From Gemmatimonadaceae bacterium (GTDB lineage Bacteria > Gemmatimonadota > Gemmatimonadetes > Gemmatimonadales > Gemmatimonadaceae), in contig JBBJNV010000006.1 of NCBI GenBank assembly GCA_037721215.1, forward strand, positions 1-64,000: 64,000 bases of DNA, in the 5' to 3' direction. Below, piece by piece: positions 24,639 to 33,274 of the stretch; position 1 is the first letter of the stretch; each line of letters opens with the position of its first letter. The translations under genes were made by a program, and so were the position numbers. Under the pieces are notes generated by a model. It saw only the letters and a program-made list of their open reading frames with translations. It did not search any database and was not told the DNA's origin.

Positions 24639-25193
24639 ATGGCGTACGCGAAAGCCTCGGCGCTCAAGGCGACGCTCGATTTCGTGCGCGACGAAAAAGG
24701 CGACGCCGTGCTGAAATCGATTCTCGCCCGGCTAGGCGCCAGGGACCGAGCGCGCATCGCCGATTCCGCGCCGACCGACGAGATACCGTTCGATCTACTG
24801 CTGGCCCTGTGGCATGCAACCGATGACGAACTGCGGGACGACGATCCGGAATGGGTCGAGAGGGCTGGTGGGCATTCAATCGAATTCACGGCCGCGCGGC
24901 TTTACCGCGGAATCATCCGCAAGGCATCACCGACAGAGTTTTTGACGCAGCGCATTTCTCTTTTCCGCCTCTACTACAATCCCGGCAACATGGAAGTGGT
25001 GGAAGAGCAGGAAGAACACGCCGTCCTGCGCCTGGTGGGATTCGATCAGGCGGACTCGCTGTTCTGCCGGCGTCAGACCGGAGGACTGCGAAGGGCGCTG
25101 ACCGAAGCCGGGGGTGAGGAACCGATGACCTCACATGTACGGTGTGTGGTTGAGGGGGATGCATTCTGTGAATGGGAGCTGCGCTGGCGGTAG
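24639..25193 (+). CDS. V4R/TIGR02265-like small-molecule-binding protein
   Basis: A 184-residue soluble protein starting one base after the ligase stop. A helical N-terminal half (ALKATLDFVRDEKGDAVL, RARIADSAPTDEIPFDLL) leads to a beta-rich C-terminal part ending HVRCVVEGDAFCEWELRW, which resembles the end of 4-vinyl-reductase-like (V4R) and Myxococcus TIGR02265 domains. Those domains bind small hydrophobic ligands, often with regulatory function. It may sense an acyl compound processed by the operon. The family call is uncertain. Confidence 0.5.
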   Translation: MAYAKASALKATLDFVRDEKGDAVLKSILARLGARDRARIADSAPTDEIPFDLLLALWHATDDELRDDDPEWVERAGGHSIEFTAARLYRGIIRKASPTEFLTQRISLFRLYYNPGNMEVVEEQEEHAVLRLVGFDQADSLFCRRQTGGLRRALTEAGGEEPMTSHVRCVVEGDAFCEWELRWR

Positions 25194-25273
25194 TTTCAGG
25201 GTCAATCGACATCCCGGACTGTTCCGCGTCCGGCTTCGGCAAATACTTCCAGGAGATGTCATATGGATGAGCG

Positions 25274-26473
25274 ATGCGCACCCTGAGTTTCGGAATGTGG
25301 GTCGGAACATGCGTGATCTCGACAGTTGCGTCGAGCATGCTTCAGGCCCAACGTCAGATTCCTGACCCAGCAAGCCTGATCTCGCGGATAGAGGCCGCGC
25401 AATCCCCCAATCGGCAAGGGTACGACGGTCTCACTTTGCCGGAACTCCTGAAGCGGTTTCGCGTTCCGGGGGTGAGCGTTGCGGTAATCATGGATTATCG
25501 CATCCACTGGGCAAAGGGCTATGGCGTTGCGGATGTCGAGTCGGGTCAGCCGGTCGACACCGGCACAGCGTTCCAGGCGGCGTCGATCAGCAAGCCCGTG
25601 TTTGCCATGATGGCGGTCAGGCTCGTGCAGGACGGCCGTCTGTCGCTCGACAGCGACGTCAACTTGTTTTTGAAGTCGTGGCGCATACCGGACAGCGAGC
25701 ACACACGTTTGCAACCTGTCTCACTGCGCTCATTGCTCAGTCACACCTCCGGTGCCGACGACGGGTTTGGATTTCCTGGCTACGACCCCGCCGAGCCGCG
25801 GCCGACGCTGGTGCAGATTCTGAATGGCGAAAAGCCGTCGAACGTTGGAGCAGTTCGATTCGCGCGTCCTCCGTTTGCGGGAATCAAATATTCAGGTGGA
25901 GGCGTAACACTCGCTCAACTCGCAGTCACGGATGTTGTTCGGCGTCCTTTCGCAGAATTCGCTCAGAGCATCCTGCTTGGGCCGCTCGGCATGTCGAGGA
26001 GCTCTTTCGAGCAGCCAATATCAAGCGTGATTGCGTCGAATGCGGCTCGCGCTCACAGCGGGGCGGGGGTACGCGTGGGCGCTCCCTGGCATGTTTACGC
26101 CGAGCAAGCGGCGGCAGGGTTATGGACGACGCCAAGCGACCTGGCTCGCTTTGCCATAGAGGTTCAGCGCGCGATTCGCGGACCGCGCGGTGTGGTCCTC
26201 ACTCAGGCGTCTGCGCGTGAAATGCTGTCACCCGTCGGGACTGGAGCATACGCCGTCGGGTTGTCGGTAGCGCAGCGCGGCGAAGGCTGGTACTTCATGC
26301 ACGGCGGTGCAAACTGGGGCTTTCGGTGCAATCTGCTCGCGCACTTCAGGAAGGGTTACGGCGTCGTAATCATGACCAACAGCGATAGCGGAGGGGCGCT
26401 GATCGCTGAACTGGAGTCACGTATAGCGGCTGCATATGGATGGGACTCCCTCGACAAGCCGATTCCGCGCTGA
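25274..26473 (+). CDS. serine hydrolase, beta-lactamase/PBP class C family
   Basis: A 399-residue secreted protein: signal peptide with hydrophobic core at about 4-20 and a cut near LQAQ. The serine beta-lactamase-like fold is shown by SISKP (Ser-x2-Lys nucleophile), YSGGG in place of YxN, and HGGANWGF in place of the KTG triad. This set is typical of EstB-type esterases and D-aminopeptidases, not of true AmpC. Substrate unknown. It ends before a perfect hairpin that separates it from the convergent lipoprotein gene. Confidence 0.85.
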   Translation: MRTLSFGMWVGTCVISTVASSMLQAQRQIPDPASLISRIEAAQSPNRQGYDGLTLPELLKRFRVPGVSVAVIMDYRIHWAKGYGVADVESGQPVDTGTAFQAASISKPVFAMMAVRLVQDGRLSLDSDVNLFLKSWRIPDSEHTRLQPVSLRSLLSHTSGADDGFGFPGYDPAEPRPTLVQILNGEKPSNVGAVRFARPPFAGIKYSGGGVTLAQLAVTDVVRRPFAEFAQSILLGPLGMSRSSFEQPISSVIASNAARAHSGAGVRVGAPWHVYAEQAAAGLWTTPSDLARFAIEVQRAIRGPRGVVLTQASAREMLSPVGTGAYAVGLSVAQRGEGWYFMHGGANWGFRCNLLAHFRKGYGVVIMTNSDSGGALIAELESRIAAAYGWDSLDKPIPR

Positions 26474-26523
26474 TCAGGTCGCGCCGTTGCGGGCAGCGAA
26501 TGCGGGTGAAGGTGTTGCCGGTG

Positions 26524-26552
26524 AATGCCGCGAGGTTTGTGCTCGCGGCATT
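26524..26552. terminator. perfect 11-bp hairpin between convergent genes
   Basis: AATGCCGCGAG (26524-26534) and CTCGCGGCATT (26542-26552) are perfectly complementary with a 7-base loop GTTTGTG. It lies 50 bp after the serine-hydrolase stop and 48 bp from the end of the convergent lipoprotein gene, so it can stop transcription from both sides. There is no long T run on either side. Confidence 0.6.
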
Positions 26553-26599
26553 GTCAATGAAGCCGACGTTCCGCACCACGCATGTTCAAGGGACTGGAG

Positions 26600-27499
26600 T
26601 TACGACACCTTGATTGCCTGCGTCATGCCATGCATGAAATGAGGTTTTCCATCCTTGTGGTCTTCCAGGAAACACACTGCCGCGTAGTCACCCGGCTGCA
26701 GGTTCACGGTGATGTAATTGGCCCTTCCCGCGACGACACCCGCAACTCCGCCCACGGGCATCGCTGGCGGCGGACCCTTCATGGTCGGGAGCCAGGCCTC
26801 GAGATCCTTCATCGTCTTCCCCGGCGGCAGTTGAAACAAAGTCAGCTCGTGTGGCTGACCAGCGGCCGTCTCCACCCGGATGACATGGCGGCCGGCGGTG
26901 AGCGGTTTCGACCACTCGAACTTATAGTCGGAGAGGGTCAACATGATATCGGCAGTCGGCTCGGGAGCCATTGCGGTAGTAGTGCCTGACGCCGGCAACA
27001 CGGTGATGCCTTTTGTCATCCCGAGCATGAAATGCGGGACCATCTTTGCGTCGGGGACAAAACATACGAGGGCGTAGTTTCCCGGCTCGAGCATTACCGT
27101 TGCATTCGATTCACCACCCGGGGCGATTGCATTTGGTCCGCCTGCAAGCTCGACCCACGCGGGGGGATGGCTGCCGGGCTTCATTGCTTTCATTACGGCC
27201 ACGAGATCGGCGTGGGTCTTCCCGTCTTTCAGTCTGATCAGTGTGGCGTGGTGAACTTCCTTGCCGGTGTCCACCAGCTTGAATTCCGTGACACCCGCGG
27301 GAATCTCATCTGGTGCAGCGAACGCGTAATCGCTGGCGGTGATCGTTACCACATTTGGCACGGCCGGCGTACTCGCGGCTGCACCCGCTCCGGAATCAGC
27401 GGTCACTGCTGTATCGGCCGGCCCTTCCCTGGCGGTACAACCTGCAACAGTGCAAAACGCCATTGCCGACAAAACTCTCAGGTGCTTCCAGCAAGCCAT
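26600..27499 (-). CDS. lipoprotein with two cupredoxin-like domains
   Basis: A 299-residue exported lipoprotein with lipobox TVAGC (Cys21) and a Thr/Ala/Gly-rich linker. Two plastocyanin-like domains follow. Domain 1 shows His83/84, Cys146, His156 and Met161; domain 2 shows His217, Cys276, His287 and Met292. Both sets match the type 1 copper ligand order H...C...H...M, so two copper centres are predicted. Such a protein could pass electrons in the periplasm or bind copper. The ATG at 27499 is preceded by AAGGAG; the longer frame to 27568 is not needed. It is divergent from the following gene. Confidence 0.75.
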   Translation of the reverse strand: MACWKHLRVLSAMAFCTVAGCTAREGPADTAVTADSGAGAAASTPAVPNVVTITASDYAFAAPDEIPAGVTEFKLVDTGKEVHHATLIRLKDGKTHADLVAVMKAMKPGSHPPAWVELAGGPNAIAPGGESNATVMLEPGNYALVCFVPDAKMVPHFMLGMTKGITVLPASGTTTAMAPEPTADIMLTLSDYKFEWSKPLTAGRHVIRVETAAGQPHELTLFQLPPGKTMKDLEAWLPTMKGPPPAMPVGGVAGVVAGRANYITVNLQPGDYAAVCFLEDHKDGKPHFMHGMTQAIKVS

Positions 27500-27619
27500 G
27501 GTGTCTCCTTGAAGCGAATCAGGGGGAATGAAGCGGTAAATCTTCGCAACCACGGGAACGCACGTCAAGCGATACTATTGTTCCGTCCCGAAACACCGGT
27601 TCTTAAACATCATTCAGCA

Positions 27620-29137
27620 ATGCCACGATTCATTCCCGCTTTTTCACTGACTCTGCTTCTGTCATCGACCGCGTGGAGCCAGTCAACCCCGACGCCCGAA
27701 GTCGCCCGGGAATTCCGAGCAGTATGGATTGCCACCGTATCCAACATCGACTGGCCCTCGCGCCCGGGGCTGAGTGCGTGGGAACAGCAGGCAGAGCTCG
27801 TGGCGATCCTGAATCGGACCGTCGCCCTCAACATGAATGCGGTGATCCTGCAGGTCCGGCCAGCGACCGACGCACTGTACAAGTCGGATCTGGAGCCCTG
27901 GTCCGAGTACCTCTCTTCACAGATGGGCAGACCGCCCGAGCCGTACTACGATCCACTCGAATTCGCTGTCGCGGAAGCACACAAACGCGGACTCGAGCTG
28001 CACGCCTGGTTCAACCCCTATCGCTCACGGCACCCATCGGCGAAATCGGAAATTTCCGCAAATCATCTGAGCAATGCACGTCCTGAGATGGTGCGCACAT
28101 ATGGCAAGCATCTATGGCTCGATCCCGGCGATCCGGCGGTACGACGACATTCGCTGCGCGTGATCATGGACGTGGTACGCCGTTACGACGTGGATGGCAT
28201 TCACATCGACGACTACTTCTATCCCTACAAGGAACGCAATCCGGCCAATGAGCTGATCGACTTCCCCGACGACGCTACGTGGAGCCGCTACGAAAAATCC
28301 GGGGGAAAACTGGCCCGGCACGACTGGAGGCGGAATAACGTCGACACGTTCATCCGCGAGCTATACGCGGAGACGAAGCGGGTGAAGCCCTGGGTCAAGT
28401 TTGGCATCAGCCCGTTCGGCGTGTGGCGACCGGGCTATCCCGAGCAGATAAAAGGTTTCGACGCCTATACCGAATTGTACGCCGACTCGCGAAAGTGGAT
28501 CAATGAAGGATGGCTGGATTATTTCACTCCGCAGCTCTACTGGCCTATCGCGCGCGCGGATGTCAGCTATCCGGTGCTGCTGAGATGGTGGGTTTCCCAG
28601 AACACCAGAGGGCGCAACATCTGGCCGGGCAACTTCACCAGCAGAGTGGGCGGCGCAGCCCCTACTGGAATTACCGCCCAGGAAATCCTCGACCAGATCT
28701 CCGTCACGCGCCGTGAGCCCGGTGCCTCGGGAAATGTGCATTTCAGCGCGAAAGCATTGATGAACAGCAAGGACAGTCTGGTAGAGAGGCTTATGGCGGG
28801 CCCTTATTCCGGGCCCGCGCTCGTACCCGCCTCGCCATGGCTCGACAGTATTGCACCGCGCTCGCCTCGCGTTTCAATTACCCGTGACGCGGCAACCCGT
28901 GCACTCGTTGCGAGCTTCACACCTCGCGGCGTGGAAAAAGTCTGGCTGTGGGTGCTGCGCTATCGGAATGGGCCCGACTGGACGGTGCGAGTATTACCGG
29001 GCTGGCAACGCTCGCACATGTTCGCGGGCGGTAGCAACTCGCCAGAGCCTGATGCCGTCACAGTGTCGGCGGTAGACCGCACGGGGAATGAGAGCGATGC
29101 GGCAACCAGCGTTTTGGGTCCCAGCCGGCGACCTTGA
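27620..29137 (+). CDS. glycosyl hydrolase-like protein, GHL10/DUF187 family
   Basis: A 505-residue secreted protein with a signal peptide (PAFSLTLLLSSTAWS). The GHL10-type TIM barrel is shown by EFRAVWIATVSNIDWP, NAVILQVRPATDALY, GLELHAWFNPYR, YDVDGIHIDDYFYP and VKFGISPFGVWRPG. The last 100 residues look like a beta-sandwich (fibronectin-like). This family is linked to cell-wall glycan or peptidoglycan stem processing, but the reaction is not firmly known. The ATG at 27620 fits the signal peptide; the longer open frame upstream overlaps the divergent lipoprotein gene. Confidence 0.85.
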   Translation: MPRFIPAFSLTLLLSSTAWSQSTPTPEVAREFRAVWIATVSNIDWPSRPGLSAWEQQAELVAILNRTVALNMNAVILQVRPATDALYKSDLEPWSEYLSSQMGRPPEPYYDPLEFAVAEAHKRGLELHAWFNPYRSRHPSAKSEISANHLSNARPEMVRTYGKHLWLDPGDPAVRRHSLRVIMDVVRRYDVDGIHIDDYFYPYKERNPANELIDFPDDATWSRYEKSGGKLARHDWRRNNVDTFIRELYAETKRVKPWVKFGISPFGVWRPGYPEQIKGFDAYTELYADSRKWINEGWLDYFTPQLYWPIARADVSYPVLLRWWVSQNTRGRNIWPGNFTSRVGGAAPTGITAQEILDQISVTRREPGASGNVHFSAKALMNSKDSLVERLMAGPYSGPALVPASPWLDSIAPRSPRVSITRDAATRALVASFTPRGVEKVWLWVLRYRNGPDWTVRVLPGWQRSHMFAGGSNSPEPDAVTVSAVDRTGNESDAATSVLGPSRRP

Positions 29138-29205
29138 CCGAAAGAGAGAACGCTGCGGCCGTTGAGGCGCGCGTCTCTGGCAGTTTCAGCGATTTCAATG
29201 TTCGG

Positions 29206-29607
29206 CTACTTCAGTTTGTCGGCGCGCTCCAGTGACGCAGAATTGATGCAGTAGCGCAGACCGGTAGGAGCTGGCCCGTCGTCGAACACGTGACCCAGAT
29301 GAGCGTCACACTGGCTGCACATCACTTCAGTGCGTTTCATGAAGAAACTCGAATCCGTTTCGGTGCTCACATTTGCCTCGGCAACTGGCGCGTAAAAGCT
29401 CGGCCATCCAGTCCCCGATTCGAACTTTGTATTGGAGTCGAAAAGTTCGTTCTGGCAGCAGACACACCGATAAATTCCGGGCTCCTTCGCCGCGTTGTAC
29501 TTGCCCGTAAACGCAGGCTCAGTCCCCTTTCTGCGTGCTATGCGGTACTGATCGGGAGTAAGCTGTTGCTTCCACTCCTCCTCGGTCTTCGTGATCTTCT
29601 CGCTCAT
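29206..29607 (-). CDS. msrB: peptide-methionine (R)-S-oxide reductase
   Basis: A 133-residue MsrB of normal length. It has the two zinc-binding Cys pairs (Cys48-x2-Cys51 and Cys97-x2-Cys100), GTGWPSF, and the catalytic Cys120 in RYCINSASL. It repairs methionine-R-sulfoxide in oxidised proteins. No signal peptide is present, so it acts in the cytoplasm. It is divergent from the retropepsin-like lipoprotein. Confidence 0.95.
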   Translation of the reverse strand: MSEKITKTEEEWKQQLTPDQYRIARRKGTEPAFTGKYNAAKEPGIYRCVCCQNELFDSNTKFESGTGWPSFYAPVAEANVSTETDSSFFMKRTEVMCSQCDAHLGHVFDDGPAPTGLRYCINSASLERADKLK

Positions 29608-29737
29608 GAGTGGCTCCGTAAAGTTGAACTACTGATCTGACTGGACTCGCAACACCTGCACCACTCGCGTGTGGATACATGTGCAGGGCGACATATTACT
29701 ACCCCTGATTGATCCATCGAGGTGACCCATCGAGCAG

Positions 29738-31123
29738 ATGCTGACGAGGATGAAGATCAGTCTGGCGTGTCTCGGGCTCGCAGTGGCACTGTCTTTATCC
29801 GGATCCGGATGCGCGCCACCCAGACCCGTGATGGTGGACGAGCCGGTCAGCGTGACGCTCGACAAAGCCGCTGCCGCGCGTTCAGGGGCCTCGCGGAAAT
29901 CCGATGCGAAGACATTCTGGCAGGCGATGTCATCGCTCGACCCGGCATTCCCGGAGACTCACGACGTCAGCAGCTCGGAGCGTGCGTTTGCCGCCGCGCT
30001 TGGGTTCATTGTCGCCGGAGAGGTGGACGAGGCGGAACTGCTGCTCGACAGCCTTCGCTCGAGCGGCACCGACTCGCTGGTGAGGTCTGCGTCGCGCGTG
30101 CTCCTGACGGCAATGCTCCAATACCAGGACAAATGGAAGATTCTCGCTGAGCTCAACCCTGCATCCGCTGTACGGGACAGCAGCCAGTGGAGAGACAAGG
30201 CGGAAGTCGAAGCATGGGCTGCCGCGTTCGGAAACGTACCCGCACGGACGGTTTCATTTCCTGGTCGAACCGTATCGCTGCCTCTCACGATATCGGCGTC
30301 GGGAGCGCCGGTGATTCCAGTGTCGATCAACGGACGACGAAGACTTTTCTGGCTCGACACTGGGTCCAGCATGTCGATAATCGCATCCGATGTGGCAGCT
30401 GCCTCAGGTGTAAGACCCCTTATATCCGACACGCTCGAGGTGGCGACCGCCACTGGCAGGGTCGGCGCCCAGCCAGCCTCGATATCACGCATCGACCTCG
30501 GCGCCATTGCTATCGCCAATTCGACGGCGATGATAATCGACAGCAACCTCATGCGTGTGAGAATGGGGCCGGACGCCGGGAACCCGGATCACGTCGTGAA
30601 GATCGATGGGATCATCGGGTTTGATGTCATTAGTCGCCTGGACATCAGGATTGATTACAGGAACCAGCAGGTGACGTTGGCAAAACCGGTGCGTCCCGCC
30701 CGCGCTGTCCACCGTCCGCGGAATTTGTTCTGGATTGGAAAACCCATCGTCCAGTTGACGACCCGCAAAGGCGTTCCCCTCCACTTTCACCTGGACACAG
30801 GGGCACAGGAGACATATGCGACGGAGGCATTGACGTTCAAGGTCAAAGTACGGAGCTTCGCCGGCGAGCGGCGCATGGTAGCCGGATTTGCAGGCACGCA
30901 GCGGGTAAAGGGTACCTTTGTCGACAACCTCCGGCTATTCCTCGCTGGCCGTCCGGTATTGTTTCGCAGGATGCTGGTGTTCGTTCCGGCGTATTCATCG
31001 TTCGTCACTCTGCACGGGGTATTTGGCAGCGATATCGGCAAGACCGGAATAGTACGAATCGATGCCACGAATGGAATTTTCCTCATTGAGGAAAGCCATC
31101 CAGCCTCGGGATTGCGTCCTTAG
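29738..31123 (+). CDS. lipoprotein with two retropepsin-like aspartyl protease domains
   Basis: A 461-residue lipoprotein (SGSGC, Cys25). After a helical region of about 150 residues come two consecutive retropepsin-like units: FWLDTGSSMS (Asp207), with GIIGFDVI as a companion motif, and HFHLDTGAQETY (Asp353), with VFGSDIG near the end. Viral retropepsins are homodimers; a single chain with two DTG motifs could fold as a pseudo-dimer, or each unit could dimerise. Predicted to work in the periplasm on unknown protein targets. An alternative ATG lies four codons further in (29750). Confidence 0.75.
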   Translation: MLTRMKISLACLGLAVALSLSGSGCAPPRPVMVDEPVSVTLDKAAAARSGASRKSDAKTFWQAMSSLDPAFPETHDVSSSERAFAAALGFIVAGEVDEAELLLDSLRSSGTDSLVRSASRVLLTAMLQYQDKWKILAELNPASAVRDSSQWRDKAEVEAWAAAFGNVPARTVSFPGRTVSLPLTISASGAPVIPVSINGRRRLFWLDTGSSMSIIASDVAAASGVRPLISDTLEVATATGRVGAQPASISRIDLGAIAIANSTAMIIDSNLMRVRMGPDAGNPDHVVKIDGIIGFDVISRLDIRIDYRNQQVTLAKPVRPARAVHRPRNLFWIGKPIVQLTTRKGVPLHFHLDTGAQETYATEALTFKVKVRSFAGERRMVAGFAGTQRVKGTFVDNLRLFLAGRPVLFRRMLVFVPAYSSFVTLHGVFGSDIGKTGIVRIDATNGIFLIEESHPASGLRP

Positions 31124-31131
31124 GATTAGTC

Positions 31132-31143
31132 AGTTATCTAACT
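31132..31143. promoter_or_regulatory. dyad just before the ArsR-type gene
   Basis: AGTTA-TC-TAACT ends three bases before the ATG at 31147. An AT-rich dyad at this position would suit autorepression by the encoded HTH protein or by another regulator. No other evidence. Confidence 0.35.
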
Positions 31144-31146
31144 ATC

Positions 31147-32298
31147 ATGACGCTCTCGTCGAACGCAGCATCTCTCTTTCTTTTCGCGATTACACCCCGG
31201 TTCGAGATCTTCTACGCCCTTCAGGTGCTTGCTCAACCAGAAAGCCTTGAAGACTCTTCCTGGAGAAAGGAAACCAGCCGCAAGCTGTCGAAAGACCTGA
31301 GGTCGAGGCTGGCGCGGCTGGCCCCTTCACCTCTGGTATGGCCCCTCCTTGCTGACTCCCTTCGCAGTGCACCGCCCATGGTGCAGTTCAGGGGAATGAT
31401 GGAGGAGCTGCGAACAATGGAAAACGGAGATTTTCAGCGCGCGGTTCTGGGCGGGGCGTTTAAAAACGTCGAGTCAGTGGAGTGTCTCCTCTCTGGGGAG
31501 ATGACCCTTTCGCAGACAATAGCGGCCGAAGCCTCTTCCCGGAAGCAACTGCTTTCGCTGTTCGGGCTGCTGCCGTTCCGGAAAAGCGCTCCTGGGACCC
31601 GCGCTTTCGATCGCATTGTGAGCAATCCGAAGGACTATAAAACGGAGCTTGCAGATTCGCTCGAATCGTTCTGGACGACGACGTTCGCAGATACCTGGGA
31701 ATCCATGAAGCCCCAGATGCTCAATTCAGGCGATCGGTTCGAGGAAATACTCTCCAATTCCTCGCTCGACGAGTTCGCACGCATCACCCGCCTTCCGTTG
31801 AAAATCGAAGATGGTTCAGTCGCGTCGGTGCAGGGCACAATGCGCGTACCGCTGGGCAATGTGGAAGGCATCCACGTCATCCCGTCGGCTTTCAACCGCC
31901 GTCGTTTCTGGGCGGCGTACACAGACACATCTTCCCGGACGCGCTTCTTCATCCCGCTCCTCGATGCTGCGCTCCGCCCCATGGGTGAGGGCGCCGCAGA
32001 GCCATCGCTGGTCTTCAGGGCGCTGGGAGATACGACACGTTACGCGATTGCGTCCGTGATCGCGCGCACCCCCACGACGTCGGTCGATCTGGCGCGAATA
32101 TTCGGAGTCTCGAAGCCGACGATTTCGCATCATGTGCAAATCCTGCGGTCGGCGCGACTTCTCCACGAGCTTCCGGGCGAGCATGGCGTCGTTTTGAGCT
32201 TGAACAGGGTAGCCCTCGAGCGAGCGTCGGGAGATGCCGCGACAGAGATGTTCTCCGCGACCGGAAAAGCGCCAGCCGTGCGCCGTTCCCGCAAATGA
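31147..32298 (+). CDS. ArsR-type HTH regulator with large N-terminal domain
   Basis: A 383-residue protein. The C-terminal 100 residues carry a winged HTH of the ArsR kind (FRALGDTTRYAIASVIARTPTTSVDLARIFGVSKPTISHH... with recognition helix SKPTISHHVQIL). The first 270 residues form a helical domain without metal-binding Cys motifs, seen in some long actinobacterial-type ArsR regulators, probably for ligand sensing. The target could be the following SDR gene, 80 bp downstream, or its own promoter, where a dyad abuts the start. Confidence 0.75.
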   Translation: MTLSSNAASLFLFAITPRFEIFYALQVLAQPESLEDSSWRKETSRKLSKDLRSRLARLAPSPLVWPLLADSLRSAPPMVQFRGMMEELRTMENGDFQRAVLGGAFKNVESVECLLSGEMTLSQTIAAEASSRKQLLSLFGLLPFRKSAPGTRAFDRIVSNPKDYKTELADSLESFWTTTFADTWESMKPQMLNSGDRFEEILSNSSLDEFARITRLPLKIEDGSVASVQGTMRVPLGNVEGIHVIPSAFNRRRFWAAYTDTSSRTRFFIPLLDAALRPMGEGAAEPSLVFRALGDTTRYAIASVIARTPTTSVDLARIFGVSKPTISHHVQILRSARLLHELPGEHGVVLSLNRVALERASGDAATEMFSATGKAPAVRRSRK

Positions 32299-32377
32299 AC
32301 AGGTTGCTCAATATCCGGCGGCCGTGGAACCGAAGCCATCGGTCGAGAAAAAATCAATGAATGATAGGGAGCGTACC

Positions 32378-33190
32378 ATGAACGCCGTATTCGGCACCAG
32401 AATTCTCGAAGGAAAAGTGGCACTCGTTACCGGCGGCGGCAGCGGTATCAACCTTACTATCGCCGAGCGGTTTGCGGAACATGGCGCAAGCGTCGCGCTT
32501 GTCGGGCGTACGCTGGCCAGACTCGACGGGGCTGCCGCAGGAATCGTGGCCGGCGGAGGACGTGCTCAGGGATTTCCGGCGGATGTTCGCGATTACGAAG
32601 CACTCAACACTGCGATCGCGTCCGCCAGCGAGGTCTTTGGCGAATTTGACATCGTCATCTGCGGTGCGGCCGGCAATTTCCCGGCTCCGGCACTCGGAAT
32701 GTCGGCGAATGGGTTCAAAGCGGTGGTAGATATCGACTTGCTTGGGACCTTCAACACCTGTCGCGCGGCGTTTGAGCACCTGAAGCGCCCCGGAGCATCC
32801 ATCGTCAACATCTCGGCGACCCAGGCGTTTGTGCCGATGGCCATGCAAGCCCACGTTTGCGCGGCAAAAGCGGGGGTCGATATGCTGACGAAAACTCTTG
32901 CGCTCGAGTGGGGATCGGAGGGAGTAAGGGTGAATTCAATCGCGCCAGGTGCGGTAGACGATACGGAAGGCATGCGTCGCTTGGCACCAACCCCCGAAGC
33001 ACGCCAGGTTTTCACAAAAGCGATTCCCCTGGGAAGGTTCGCGAAAAAAAGCGAGATCGCCGATCTGGCGCTTTTTCTTTGCTCTGATTCGGCTCGGTTC
33101 ATAACCGGAACAGTGATGGTTTGCGACGGAGGTCAATCACTTGCGGGCATGGGCGCTGGACGCGTCGGCATGTCCGGCCAAGGTGCCTAA
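32378..33190 (+). CDS. SDR family oxidoreductase, 2,4-dienoyl-CoA reductase-like
   Basis: A 270-residue short-chain dehydrogenase with NAD(P) motif VTGGGSGINLTIA. The usual YxxxK is replaced: the segment after NISATQAF reads QAHVCAAKAG, so Lys stays but Tyr is missing. This matches peroxisomal-type 2,4-dienoyl-CoA reductases, which lack the Tyr. The reaction would be NADPH-dependent reduction of dienoyl-CoA in the oxidation of unsaturated fatty acids. The ATG at 32378 is chosen because AGGGAG precedes it; an ATG at 32357 is possible. Confidence 0.8.
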   Translation: MNAVFGTRILEGKVALVTGGGSGINLTIAERFAEHGASVALVGRTLARLDGAAAGIVAGGGRAQGFPADVRDYEALNTAIASASEVFGEFDIVICGAAGNFPAPALGMSANGFKAVVDIDLLGTFNTCRAAFEHLKRPGASIVNISATQAFVPMAMQAHVCAAKAGVDMLTKTLALEWGSEGVRVNSIAPGAVDDTEGMRRLAPTPEARQVFTKAIPLGRFAKKSEIADLALFLCSDSARFITGTVMVCDGGQSLAGMGAGRVGMSGQGA

Positions 33191-33232
33191 GACCTTGGGA
33201 GATAGCCATTTGCGGCCCGCATATATATGTTC

Positions 33233-33250
33233 GTACGAAAGTTGTCGTAC
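33233..33250. promoter_or_regulatory. candidate operator of the BlaI-type repressor
   Basis: GTACGA (33233-33238) and TCGTAC (33245-33250) form a perfect inverted repeat with a 6-base spacer, 25 bp before the GTG start of the BlaI-type gene. BlaI/MecI proteins bind such dyads and repress their own gene. Inferred only. Confidence 0.45.
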
Positions 33251-33274
33251 CTACTGCAAGGTTGAAGGTTCCCG

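Noticed and set aside
27032-27619. N-terminal extension of the GHL10-type protein
   Set aside because: The open frame overlaps the divergent cupredoxin lipoprotein; a normal signal peptide begins at 27620.
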